From Stratiolaelaps scimitus (Eukaryota > Arthropoda > Arachnida > Mesostigmata > Laelapidae): a stretch of 64,000 nucleotides of DNA. Positions 22,961-34,282 of this stretch are shown here, piece after piece. Position 1 is the stretch's first letter. The number at the start of each line of letters is the position of its first letter. A program made the translations under genes and the position numbers. The notes beneath the pieces are model-generated. The model had not been told where the DNA came from and made no database searches. It saw nothing but the letters and a program-made list of their open reading frames with translations. The DNA lies in contig JABWDB010000013.1 in the NCBI GenBank assembly GCA_019614645.1, forward strand, positions 4,392,501 through 4,456,500, written 5' to 3'.

Positions 22961-24038
22961 TATCCTATATATATATATCCCCTATGCACTTCACTCGGCT
23001 CTTCTTTGGAATCAGTTCCTCTCGCTAGCCGACTCTCCGTGCTCTCCTAATCCACGCATGTAGGTCGAGCGGAATCGCTCATCACGTAACGATCGTACTT
23101 AAAGTACTTCGTGCGATCTTGCACAACGATAACCGGCACCACACGGTTCACGCACTGGCACGCTCCGGCACGATAGCTTAGTATGCAGTCTCGGTGTACG
23201 CTGTTGTGGTAGCATACAGTGACTATAGCACGACAGCACTGCAGCTACAACCGCCGCCTTGTGTTGCACTTGGGACTGACCACCACCGAGTCCAATCAGT
23301 GCTATGCACCCATCGACTGACAACTCTCCGTTCTGTCCTGACGGCGACAACTGAGCCCGTCGAGCCTGCTCCTCGCCTATAGACGACTACGCGATGCTAC
23401 GATACGTTGGTGCTGTAGCTGCTCCTGTGGCTGCTACTGCTATCGGGCCTTCCGCCGCCGTTGGGCCCTTCGTTAGTCAGCTCGGTTCGCTGTTCGTTCG
23501 TTCGTTGGTTGGTTCTACCCACAGAAGTCGGCCTCCGCGCACTTCTCGGCTGGTATTGGGCCAACGTCTTGCCGCCGGTGTCATACGCGCACACAGCGCG
23601 TGGAGCCAGTCTTCGGCAACAGCGGCGGCGGCGGCGGCGGCGGCAGCAATAACAACGACGACAGCAGCACTGGCAGCGACCAGGATCCTGTCAGCAATGC
23701 CAGCCCTGTGGCGAGCGTTTCGATATGCAGCGGATCCTGAACGCTGACGTTGTCTCTTGCGGCGGTGGCCGCAGCGGCGTCAACGGTGGAGTTGCTGTTG
23801 TACTAGCAATAGTAGAGCAGTACAAGACGTTGCATGGGTGACAAAGTTGCAATGGGCTGCTTCACGTTTGGCTGGCAGCCACTAGGCGGCGCGCCACTAA
23901 ATGCGAACTGCGAGGATACTGCTAACGGGGTGTGCTAGTGTTGTTGTTGTTGTTGCTGCTGCGGCTGCTGCTGTTGTTGTTATTGTTGCTGGATGGCGAC
24001 AACGACAGCCCCTTCAGCGCTACCGGGCGTCGGTCGCG

Positions 24039-24138
24039 ATGTACAGGCGGCACTCGCAGGCTAACTCGCGCTCGTCTACGGGAGGTCCTCCCAAGGTGAA
24101 CCGGATTCTGGGTCCGGCTGCTGCTGCTGCTGCTGCCG
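24039..24138 (+). CDS. possible first coding exon of an unidentified gene
   Basis: Within a GC-rich block an ATG at 24039 opens MYRRHSQANSRSSTGGPPKV, then NRILGP and seven Ala, ending at a GTGAGC donor (24139) in phase 1. If unspliced, the frame continues to a stop at 24236. Upstream lies a TA-rich stretch (22967-22978) about 36-46 bp before a TCAGTT initiator at 23012, and more than 1 kb of GC-rich, trinucleotide-rich sequence that would serve as 5' UTR. No downstream exon in a matching phase was recognised, so the gene is not identified. Confidence 0.25.
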
Positions 24139-25790
24139 GTGAGCGAGCGAGTGAGTTAGTCACTCAAAGAAGTCGCTGTAACAGCGGCCCTGGAACCACT
24201 GGTATCGCGAATGGGGGTGGCAACACTTGGGAATGATTCGAGAGGAGATTTGTTCGTGGGAGCGAGCGGGACATGTTCATGCGGACGGTGCGGGGTATAA
24301 CAACAAGCTGGAAATATACGTCGAAGCAAAGTCCAGCACTAGTTGATGCGGTGTGAACGTTTTTGAGTAAAGGATAAGTCGATTTTTTAACGACCCGCGC
24401 CGCTACCTAATAGGCACAGGATAGACTATGGTGAATAACGACGCTGATTGACGGAGGGAACATTTTCGGAGAGGGCTAGGAAACATGGTGTATATCGGGA
24501 CAACTGGACCCGAATTTCCACTTCTCGTTGAGGAAGACAATTTGCACCCGAAGATAATCATCGGCTGGTACCATCAACCACAACGTTTGCCCAGAGCAAC
24601 GATGGCGTCATTAGGAACGTATCTGTATGTAGCGGTTGAGGAATATGACTCTATTCGATCTTGGCAAAAGTATCTCCGGGCAAACTTTGTGCTGAATTCG
24701 CCCCTCAGCATTCTATAGCACGCAAAGAGATCCACGCTCGACATATGCCACTCCAGTAGCCGTTGACGTATTTAAAAATGCAGCCGTGAATCCAGTGAAT
24801 ATACATTCGCAAGGGGCTGCATTCCAAGGCAAATTTCAAGACTGCTGGCGAGAAATATCAGCAACAAGTAAAAACGCAATCTTTTACAGGTATTTCATTT
24901 CCACCATTGTACGCTTGTTCAAGAGAATATATGCGATAGATCAGGGGTTAAAAGCAATGCATATACACTGAAAGAAGTCCAGCTAACCTGGGCTATAGTG
25001 GACAGCGTAGAGTTGAATAGATTTTCCGGGCAGATTCTCAGCAAACATGTAACGTCCACCGTGTAACGCATATTAAAAGCACGATTGTCGCGCTCCTCTA
25101 ATTAGGCCTCCGCTGATTGGGCTGCAATGTATTTGCTGTGTATCTTGTACAGTGCCAATCTTTTTCAACACATTTATTGTGTGCGAGGGCGGCGAAATGC
25201 TGAAATTCGCACCGAATAACTATGCATATCGGAAGAAATCGCCCACAGCGGATTCTAGCTCATGGACTGCTCCCTGTGTTGGTGGTAACGCCACAAGACA
25301 CGTTCGGAATTTCGTATTTGCGAAGCTTCATACGCTGTCGAAATACGACTGACAGAGTCGGGACGGGGAATATCTCGTATTTTCTACGGAGGTAGCAGAA
25401 TTGGTGCGGACAAACTTTCCGGGACGGTGTCACCACACGTTGAAAACTACGTTACTGTCGATGAACGAGGCGCCAACAGCATCGACTAGGCCGGTCATGC
25501 TGCGTGACTGCACATAAATCAGTTTTTTTACCAGGGAAGAATTGTGTTTCTCACTAACGGACACCACCTTTAGATATGGGCCGAACAATGTCGGACTCGC
25601 CATAAATTATAACGGCAAGCACATAACTGGGCGCGACTGCGGTCTCGGCGGTCTCAAACGATCGGTCGAATTTATCATAATTAATGTGCTATATTTGTCT
25701 AGCATCTGTGGCGCTGAGCAGCCTGTACAAATATTATTCCTAATTGAATATATTCCGAAATATAGCTGATGCTAAATATAGCATCTAATC
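24139..25790. other. no gene seen
   Basis: Mixed-composition DNA between the possible exon at 24039 and the retrotransposon relic. Frames here are under 80 codons and featureless. Confidence 0.45.
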
Positions 25791-26573
25791 CTAGCAGAGA
25801 TCCTCACCACAAAGAGAGGATTCTATCTCAATCCTAATCGATTTGAAGTGCATTAATTGTAGCTTAGCGCACTCTTCAGAAATTATTTGTGAAGCATTAA
25901 TTGTAGCTAGGCTCTCTCGAACTGCAATTGTATAATGCTTTAGTTCTCGTAAAAATGTTAGTAAAAAATATTTAACAAATCGTGGCACGAGCACATTGAG
26001 TCCCCGATTAGATGGTGTATTTAACCAGTTATGACAAAGTAAAATACAGTATACATTTACAGCAAGATTTACAATAACTCTTTGACTTGAGAAGTTGTTT
26101 GGCCTAGTCTATTCTATTACGGCATGGAATGTCACGAATTCAGAGCCTCGACGGGTCGCTTTGCTAACAACCACGGTGATTACAAGGTCGGATGAAGTTC
26201 GTCTATGAACTATCTAAAAACCCAGTAGCGCAGTATGCATTTGATGTAGCTTACTTATCGGGTGGATGACATATGTGCAGAAGAAATCAGAGGCCACCTG
26301 TGAGTTCTCGAAAATTGCACGGAGAACATCGTTTTGGATAACTTCAGCCCTACGAATTATTATTCTGTAAGCATTGCCCCAGTCCGAGACACCGTAACTC
26401 GGCAACGGTATTAACAGCATATATTTGCGATCTGCAGGAACGCCCATAGGTAACCCAAGCACCCCGAGGCGTTCCAAATAGGTGATTAACGCACAGCCTT
26501 TATGCGCGAGAACATCATCAGATGAGGACACCATTTTACGCAGTGTCTCATGGGTCATAAGGAGAAGGCACAA
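25791..26573 (-). mobile_element. degenerate non-LTR retrotransposon (reverse transcriptase C-terminal part)
   Basis: From 26573 to 26214 one frame of 119 codons ends with SYGVSDWGNAYR, then AEVIQNDVLRAIFENS and PISKLHQMHTALLGF. This is the thumb and connection region of CR1/L2-type reverse transcriptases (pattern YG...WGN...LQN..LR.I....). The same reading frame continues to 25791 after a TAG at 26214 and another TAG near 26112. It contains NTPSNRGLNVLVPRFVKYF, which resembles the usual NTRN...VPR C-terminal block. The catalytic YxDD part and the endonuclease are not present nearby, so this is a dead, truncated copy. An imperfect direct repeat (GCATTAATTGTAGCTTA type, about 45 bp apart) lies at 25850-25910. 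Confidence 0.75.
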
Positions 26574-27297
26574 TGAACTCCAGGCCCGAGTGGCATATAT
26601 GATCTAGTCTCGATAAGAAACAGAAGAACCACCAGCTGCCACCAGTTGCGGCAGCAGCAGCACTATAGGGAATGAGCCGGCGAACTGGTCTTCAGACTTG
26701 GAAAAATAGAGATGTATCAACTGTTATCAGTATACGCTTCAGGAAGCAAACATCCTAGTTCGACTAACCCACATAGTCTCAGCTCTATCGACGCAAGCGG
26801 TCCATGTAGATCAGTTTCGTCGACTGACCAGCAACAGCATCATCCGTAATGTTGCCACCCGTCGTTCATGTCGCTCTCCCGAATGTAGCCGATGCTCGTC
26901 TGCAAAATCGCCAACCATCAGCGCGCCTCCCCGAATTAGCACGGAGGAGTTGGCTTGAGCGTTGTAAACCATGCAGATGCTCTGCTGGGACGGCGCCGTA
27001 GAGACTTGCAGCTGGTGCAGCTGCAACTCTTGCTACCGCACGGTACAACAATGCGTTCATGCAAAGTTAAATTGCACGATAGATGCATGTACTATCAGAT
27101 ATTCCCCACAGCGCTATATAGGGTTCCCACTGCTGTATATTGTACGTGTCCGGCATACATCCATATCTATCGCATGCAAGCTCCTTCGTCGCCGTACATA
27201 CGATCACACATCGAGCTGTATACGTCTATGCGGATACGTTTACGGCAACGTATATCCATCTACATATTTGTGACATATCCACGCGAGGACAACGGCA

Positions 27298-27372
27298 GTG
27301 GTGGTGGTGGTGGTGGTGGTGCCAATAACAACAACGACGACGACGACAACAACAACAACAACAACTACGTGT
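27298..27372. repeat. (GGT)n followed by (AAC)n/(GAC)n trinucleotide run
   Basis: Seven GGT units, then AAC/GAC units. On the plus strand one frame reads poly-Gly then Asn/Asp, ending at TGA. That is a common form of low-complexity coding sequence, but no flanking exon supports it. Confidence 0.85.
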
Positions 27373-29112
27373 GAAACCGAGGAACAACTTCACGAACGAA
27401 TCGCTGACCATTAGATGTTAACGGCACCCACCGCTAGCAAATATGGGTCATTGTAATAAGCCGACTCGCCGACGATACCAGTGCCAGCGGAGACAGCAAC
27501 AGCAGCAGCTGCCGCACCACCACCACCACCACTAAATTCTACCCACAGAATTCGCAGTGTGCCAAACACAAAATGCAAAAGGACGCCACCCGCTGCCGCT
27601 GTTGTTGTTTGTCCGTCCATTCGTTCGCCTGGTGTCCACGTTGACTCGTTGTTCCACGTCGTTGTTACAGCGGGCCATCGGAACGAACCGGAGCTGAAAG
27701 CCGGACCTGTGTACGGCGCACCCGGGTGAGATTTCGCTCGATCGGCATGTATTGTGTTATGAGCTGCTTTGGGCTGCTCCCATGGACTTGGTGCTGAAAA
27801 TGTGAGTCGGTCCTCGCATCTGCCGTTGAATCAACCGGAAATCATTGAGAGTCCGCTGGAATGAAGATGACTACTTCAGCATCATAGGGCATCGTGCTAG
27901 CTACCGTGGGCTGCTTGCATGAGGGCAAGATTAATAGATGCATCTGGGTGTACCGCATCTAGTCTGTACGGTGCCGGATTTGATGGCTGGTGGTGCTTGC
28001 GTGGTGCCGGTGTTGTGGAAGTTCTGCCGGTAGATGCCAAGAACACAACACTCGTATGGGGAAAGCGTATGACGTATACGTTATTATGCGTTACTGCGCC
28101 CTGTGCTAATATCTCCGGAAACGCATTAGGGCAAAGTGTCAGACCAGCAGAGTGCTGTACGCTGACAGGCGCTGCTCATAGATTCGAATGGCGGACGCCA
28201 TTATCATGACGTTCGAGGTTGTGCTTGACCATTCAACTTCATCGAGTTCGCGTCTAGCTAAGAAAATGGTAAAGGAGGCCTATTTTTTGGATGCGTCATC
28301 GCACTTTTGTCTAAAAAATTGTCTCCGTCCGATCGTTGTTCAGGCGTTGTCCAATGACTGATTCCCTGCATGGCATATTTATGTGTACGATGTGTAGCTT
28401 GTCATTAATATTGACATCAGCTAAGCATTGCATCTCTTTGCATTCGTTTGTATATCAAATATAGCATATTGTCTATATACCTATGTGCATTTGTATAGCG
28501 CTGACGGCGTTAAGCACTCGGGGTCCGCACCATATATCTTCATGATGGGCGATTTCTATTGGGCACAAAGTAAAAATGATTCACACAGCCAATACTTACA
28601 ATGGTTCATTTTGTTAGCTTTCCCATAGAATAGCATAGAATGAAATAAAGAACACACCACTAATGTGATAAACTGTCGAACATAGAAATAATTAGCTCGT
28701 CAGAAAACCCTGTTGCGGGACATGGTTATTTTTAAAGGTGAGGAACGCGTGTCCGGTGAATGCCATTCGATTACATACACTGATTTACCGACAACATCAG
28801 CGATGGGTTTGTATCTAATGCGTTCACCATTGCTCATGAAACTATAATATATAGGTGCGGAAAGAAGAGAACTTGAACACATATATATATATATATATTT
28901 ACAACCGCTTTGTGTAAGTAGATTGGTTTCCCAATTCAATTCATCCGTGATAATGGGCTAAGCACACCGTCGAGACATGTATTAAACAAAGTTTCCTAAG
29001 CCACAACGTAGAGGGCGCTACCGATGCATGCTTGGCCTCCGCAAGATCTCGCTTTGCCTGGATGCACCTGTCTCAAGTAGGAATCTGTTTATGTATTGAA
29101 ATTATTAATAAA

Positions 29113-29147
<35 letters not shown>

Positions 29148-31314
29148 CACATAGCACAAACTACGCTATATAGCCGTTGGTCAAGTCGTTGATAGCACGT
29201 GACGTCAAAAATAACGCAATGTCATGGGCAACCTCCGCGTTAAAATTCAAAATCTTACCAAGGGTCTAGATACACTTCATAGGCAAACTTTCGAGATTCT
29301 GCACCGCTATCGTCCGCTTATTTCCACAAAATGGAGATAATTCGTTCGACTTTCTCTGCCTGCCGCTAATTGCCGCTAAAGCTGTATGCTATGTGGTTAC
29401 CGTCCTGTTGCGTAGACAACCAATTGCATTTTCTACAGTGAGCGGAGAAAGCCCCCGTAGCGTGGGAATCGCTTGCCCCGGCGAACTTACACGCGAGCAT
29501 ACAACGGAATACTAAGTAGACTAGACTAGGCACTAGTCCCGGCGTTACCACCATGTCCTGCCATTGACAATGAATGGCGTCATATGTGTTAACGAGCGAC
29601 TTGAGTTGTTCATGCAGTCCTGAATACGATGCGAAATCGGTGTTGGTTGCGGTTGTGGTATCTTGCTAAACGTTTGCTTGCTAAATAAATACTTGTCGTT
29701 TATACCCTGGGCGGACGGCTGAATGCGTCGGTCGTTCCGAAATTTTCGAAAACAGCCAGCGAATTTCTCCAGTAATTTACCATCCAGTCGCAAATGCCAT
29801 TTTATAGAATAGGCTAGACGTGGCTCTGGTTCTATAATATGATAGGTATATCTCTAACATCCATTGAAAAATAAGGAGGAGTATTTACGATGGACCTTGA
29901 TTATTGTATATCTAAAGACACATCATCATGATCAATCGTCTTGAAAGTGTTGTCCAGTTGCAGGTCGGAAACTCGCTACAGATTTCACTCACTTGGTTGT
30001 GTTCAGCGTATTCTCACATGTTATTTAAAAAAAAAGGGGGGATAAACGCGCAATCGCATGGCTAGGTTTATGAGAATTAAGAAAGCCAAAATAAAGAAAG
30101 AATGCTAAAATGAAGACTATACTTCGCAACGCGAAGCTAATGGAAGCGTAACATAGCAGACCTATAAGTGTTTTTGTTATAAAGGGAGTCCACCATTATG
30201 GGATTTTTTACGTTCTCAACGAACATAACGCGATTTGCAGCGGCCTTTATTTGCTGTGTTATCAGGTACCCTGATGCCGTGACGTACTGCTCAGTGGGAA
30301 CTTCTATGGAAAACCGACTCTCAACAGATTCTATGCTGGCGACTGTCGGTATGTGCACAGTGGTGACATACAAAACGATTCATGCTGATTGCATCTGTCG
30401 ATATCGACTCTTCTTGTTTTTAATGCAAAACATTGCTTGAATGCTCCTCTGCACGTTCTGTATTTGTGACTCGGTGTTTTTTTTGCATATATCGTCTCGA
30501 AATTGGCGTAATTGCGTTGCTATTTCGGCGTCCTATCCACGGAGATAAGAGCTCCTTCGACAAGAAGTCACTGCGTAATGCAATCGTAACAGATTTCAAT
30601 CGTTGCGAAATTGTGACAATTTAACAATGTTCTCAACAGAAAATGTCCCCCCCAATTAATAACAGTTGTATTGCAGCTTGGCGTATTTCGAGCATACCAT
30701 GCTATTATATTTATCAAACTAAGAGTACCACTTAACAGTTAACACAGCTTTCTCCTATCCTATCACCCTGACGAACGATTCAATTGCTGCTGAAAACGCC
30801 GTTCATTTGGGCTCTATTTCTAACTAACCTGCCGCGAATGAAAAACGACCATCTCATATTTATGACCATTTTCATAATTTTATTATCTTTCCCTTTAATT
30901 TGTCCAACATCTTCGCCTCATTTCAATTCCCCTTTTCAACCCCATGTCGCCACCCGAAGTCCACCCCCAATTCCCGTACCTCCGGCCTTCATCATCATTG
31001 GCCATGATACGAGATTACACCAGAAACGTTCGTGACTCCGTCCTCTCGTATTGCTTCAAGGGCGCCACGCTCCCGCGCCTTCTTTGGTATAATATATATA
31101 TATATAATTATCGCACCGTTCCGTGAATCGACATGTTCGGCTGTTGCTCGCCTCATAGTTCTTTGGTATGTCTGCTCGATCGTTTCATGATGTATTTTGT
31201 TGTTTTTTGTTTTGTAGTATGCATTCATTACGTATAATTGTCAGCTTTCACCGTTTTCTATTTATGTCACCTTTACTGCACGTGGTTAATGTCTGCCCCT
31301 CGCCCTCGGCCAGC

Positions 31315-31683
31315 ATATATATATATATATATATATCTTGAGGGGTGACGTCTCGACTGCCTTTTTATGATACAAAAATGCACTTGTGGGTCTGGCGGTC
31401 GGGCGCTTCTCTCTAATTCCTATTGTTCTACCTCTGGCCCCGTAGTGCCTCTGTCAGATTGCAATCATCAATGTTATAATTCAAGTGGCACGGGCAGGCG
31501 TGTTCGCCTTTGGCTCTGTGTTTGATTGTATTGTAGATACGGTGTATGTGAATGTATATATATATATATATGTATATAGTACAATGTCTATTTACGCGTG
31601 TACCTCTCAGCGTGTATGCGGGTGTGTGCAAGCGAATGCCTGCGTGGCGAATGGTGGCATATATATATATATATATATATATA
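31315..31683. repeat. cluster of three (TA)n tracts
   Basis: TA runs at 31315-31336, 31555-31577 and 31659-31683, separated by GT-rich sequence, lie downstream of the Dbx 3' end. Confidence 0.95.
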
Positions 31684-32210
31684 CACTCACTTATATAAGT
31701 GTGTGTGTGGGTCTGTGTTTCTTTTCTACAAAGTGGAATACAGTATAACTCCGCTTGCTTGGAAATTGTTGGAAAGACATCCCCGCAGACTTTCGGCTAC
31801 GCAACCCTTATGATTTTGTTGTCTTGGAGAGGGATGCCGAGGGATGTCGGAGGGCAACATTGATGAACGCGTGAAGGGCTAAGTCCGATAAGGGGTCGGA
31901 TTTGACCATGCAAACTCACTCTTCACCCATGCCAGCTCGATGAATCTGCACGTAAAATAATAAATCCTCAAGAGGCAATTGAACAGCAAGCGTCCATCTT
32001 GCTCCACTGGTGTCACTGCATGGGCATCTGTTCCTCTGTCATAAATCTACTTCACCACGCGATGTCCTCCACACTCCTGCGGTCTGCGACATGCTAACGG
32101 CTGAGCTCATTAGCAAAAGGTTACTTCAGCGGGTATTGGCACCCGGCTATATTCCATTTCCTGATCTCCTGTTGCCCGATGATTTTTTGGCCGACAGTGC
32201 GGCCCTCATT

Positions 32211-32501
32211 TCAACTGAGAGTATTTAGGTGAAAGTGCGCTGGGGTTGCGGTCGGTGCGGACACCGTCGTCGTGTCAGAAGGCGAAGGTGCATCTGATGG
32301 CCGATGGAACGCTAGAACCTCTTCTCTGCCCGGCTCGATGAAGGCCCCCGGCGAGTCCGGTCCTCCTGTAGATGGAGGCGCTGGGGTTCCCAATAGCCGT
32401 TTAGGTATCACCAGCGACTGTGGGAGAGACTGAGGGCCCAGGGCACTACCCGGAGGTGATTGCACTAGCGGGACGGGAACCACCGGTGAAGGCGAGGCAT
32501 G
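32211..32501 (-). CDS. Dbx: Dbx exon 4: Pro/Ser-rich C-terminal tail
   Basis: A CTTCTTTTTAG acceptor precedes 32501, in phase 0 with exon 3. The frame runs 96 codons to TGA at 32213-32211. The sequence is low complexity (SPPGSALGPQSLPQS, APPSTGGPDSPG) and has no known domain, as is usual for DBX tails. No clear AATAAA was seen within a few hundred bases downstream on this strand, so the transcript end is unknown. Confidence 0.65.
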   Translation of the reverse strand, partial: HASPSPVVPVPLVQSPPGSALGPQSLPQSLVIPKRLLGTPAPPSTGGPDSPGAFIEPGREEVLAFHRPSDAPSPSDTTTVSAPTATPAHFHLNTLS

Positions 32502-34010
32502 CTAAAAAGAAGTCGTGAAAGAAATATAACACAGAGGGAGTTACAATCGATGCGTCCACATTGATTAGTGTCGTTTATCATTATATTATTATCATTGGCA
32601 GTATCCTGTCATTTCAATTCGTCAGTTGAGAATTGCTCATCATTACGAAATTGCAGTAAAATCCCGATTGGTGAACCGTGTTATTCATAGCCATTGTCTA
32701 ATTGAACTTATGATACCAAAACTTGTTGTTTATCGTGTGTTTACCGGCATCGAGAAGCGTTCTCGTACGCTACTGTTATGTGTTATAGTAAGGTAAAGGT
32801 ATATTGGTTTATTGAAGGAGCTACAATTTTACAATGCTTAAGCTCTCTTATATGTCATCACACGGCAGGGCTCGAATGACAATAGTATGACAATATTTCA
32901 AACAACTAACAAACGCTACAATGTTGCGACTCATATCGTTTCGATCTAGACGTGGATCAAGCCATTTGTTATAATAGCAAGGACAGTTTGCTCTGTCACG
33001 AGCACTTACAGGATTTACTGGTTTTGGATCTGATAGGTCCGGGTTAGGGTTTCGTTTAGTAGGCAACGTCTGCTCACGAGAGCCGCCCGAAGACAACAGT
33101 TCGCGTTCCTTTGAATTGCGCCACTTCATTCGACGATTTTGAAACCAGATCTTCACCTGCGACGTCGAACATAACATTGCGCGATGCTCAACGGTTAGCT
33201 ATATAATATTGACATGATATTACTAATGAAAGCGAATCGTAATGAAAGTGAAGATTAGCTATTAGAGAGTACACAGCTAAAAACGGGGAAAGATCTCTGC
33301 GTTTGCTCGTTCGATAATAACAATTATATATATGTGTATATATATGAAATTGTGCAAGGTGCAGGAATGACAGGCGGAGCAATCGCACAGTTCGTCGAGG
33401 CAAAGTACCTGTGAATCCTTGAGCCCCAGCTTCTCGGCGAGTTTCCTTCGGTCCGGCTTAGAGATGTACTTCTGTATTTGGAACCTCTTCTCTAGGCCCT
33501 GCCGTTGAGCGTCCGAGAATACTGCTCTCCGCATCATGCCCCGACGAGGTTTACCGCGAGCGGCTGTCCACGAGAACGAGCCTGTGTTCATCGCGAACGG
33601 ATGAACAACTGCCAGCAACGAACATACAATATCCGAGACGAAAAAATTCTCATTTATTTGTGTCTTTGTTTTGCTTATCAAAGATCATCCATTGTCTCAA
33701 TTCGTATACAAGGTGACGTGTATCGATTTCGAAGCCAGTCTAGTTCAGGTAATTAGATTTATCTCACATGTCACATGGAACCTGCGGAGCTATCTATGAG
33801 CTTCACTACAACTAACGAACTGCTGGATGTGAGTTGAACAGTTTGTTAAGGGTCTCTGACAAATTGGCTATATTAGGGGGCTAGCGATGGTCATTGTTGA
33901 CTCGTTGAGCCACTGTTGCTCACCGGGTTGTGCTGCAGGATTTGGAAGTCCGGTGCCGGAGGCAGCTCCTTGCATCATATTCAAATAGTATAAGCTGTCC
34001 AGACTCATCT
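32211..34010 (-). CDS. Dbx: Dbx homeobox transcription factor, four exons
   Basis: Exons in transcript order: 34010-33924, 33608-33409, 33156-33010, 32501-32211. Phases agree at each junction; from ATG 34008 they give 240 residues and a TGA. Residues 38-51 (GSFSWTAARGKPRR) match the linker before the DBX homeodomain. Residues 52-111 are the homeodomain, with KYISKPDRRKLAEKLGLKDS and WFQNRRMKW (Gln50, Asn51). The DBX signature NSKERELLSSGG and REQTLPTK follows. The tail is Pro/Ser rich. DBX proteins are nuclear, DNA-binding, mostly repressive regulators of neural patterning. The product is shorter than vertebrate DBX1, and no second eh1-like FGVNAIL motif was found, so further 5' exons are possible. 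Introns are 315, 252 and 508 bp. Confidence 0.93.
33010..33156 (-). CDS. Dbx: Dbx exon 3: recognition helix and DBX signature
   Basis: The exon has 49 codons, phase 0 at both ends, with acceptor TCGCAG and donor GTAAGT. It encodes VKIWFQNRRMKWRNSKEREL, then LLSSGGSREQTLPTK and NPHPDLSD-like residues (NPNPDLSD here). This block is nearly identical to vertebrate DBX and is the strongest single homology in the window. Confidence 0.96.
33409..33608 (-). CDS. Dbx: Dbx exon 2: linker and homeodomain helices 1-2
   Basis: The exon starts after the CTGGCAG acceptor (33610-33609), completing the phase 1 codon, and ends at the GTACTT donor (33408). It encodes FSWTAARGKPRRGMMRRAVF and homeodomain residues through KLGLKDSQ. 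The 3' boundary is certain from homology; the 5' boundary rests on phase and a moderate acceptor. Confidence 0.85.
33924..34010 (-). CDS. Dbx: Dbx exon 1 (putative first coding exon)
   Basis: A TTTCAG acceptor sits just before 34010 and a GTGAGC donor at 33923. The exon encodes MSLDSLYYLNMMQGAASG and a short Pro/Ala stretch, ending in phase 1, which matches the next exon. The ATG at 34008 is taken as the start, but the acceptor means at least one upstream exon exists, either 5' UTR or coding. The hydrophobic LDSLYYLNMM stretch could be a short repression motif; that is a guess. Confidence 0.6.
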
Positions 34011-34246
34011 CTGAAATCATAAAGCACATAGTGGTCAGTGGGTAGCCAACATGTTATAAGGGAAAAGAGACATCATACTGGACTGAAGAAAACCCGTTGT
34101 TATATATATGTATATATAGCGCTAAGTGATTTTTGTGGTCGTTATACGGGCGACATAGTCGGCGAAAATCGAGCGATCAAAAGTATCAGAATAAAATGTC
34201 AATCTCTATGTACATGGGTTCGTACTCTATACTTTTGGGACGTGTC

Positions 34247-34282
34247 AGTCCATTTGTTCAACGTAGTCCATTTGTTCAACAC
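34247..34282. repeat. 18-bp tandem duplication
   Basis: AGTCCATTTGTTCAACGT is followed directly by a copy differing only at the end. It lies about 240 bp upstream of Dbx exon 1. Confidence 0.85.

Larger units (their letters stand above)
26574..32210. other. no supported gene
   Basis: A GC-rich block at 26.8-27.7 kb has trinucleotide runs. A minus frame at 26811-27026 contains LMVGDFADEHRLHS, faintly like the endonuclease GDFN block of non-LTR elements. AT-rich DNA with TA tracts follows. Small frames at 29545-29793 and 30137-30373 (minus) are unrecognised. Confidence 0.45.

Noticed and set aside
33001..33060. GGGTTAGGGTTT, telomere-like
   Set aside because: It lies inside Dbx exon 3 coding sequence (Asn-Pro codons on the minus strand); coincidence.
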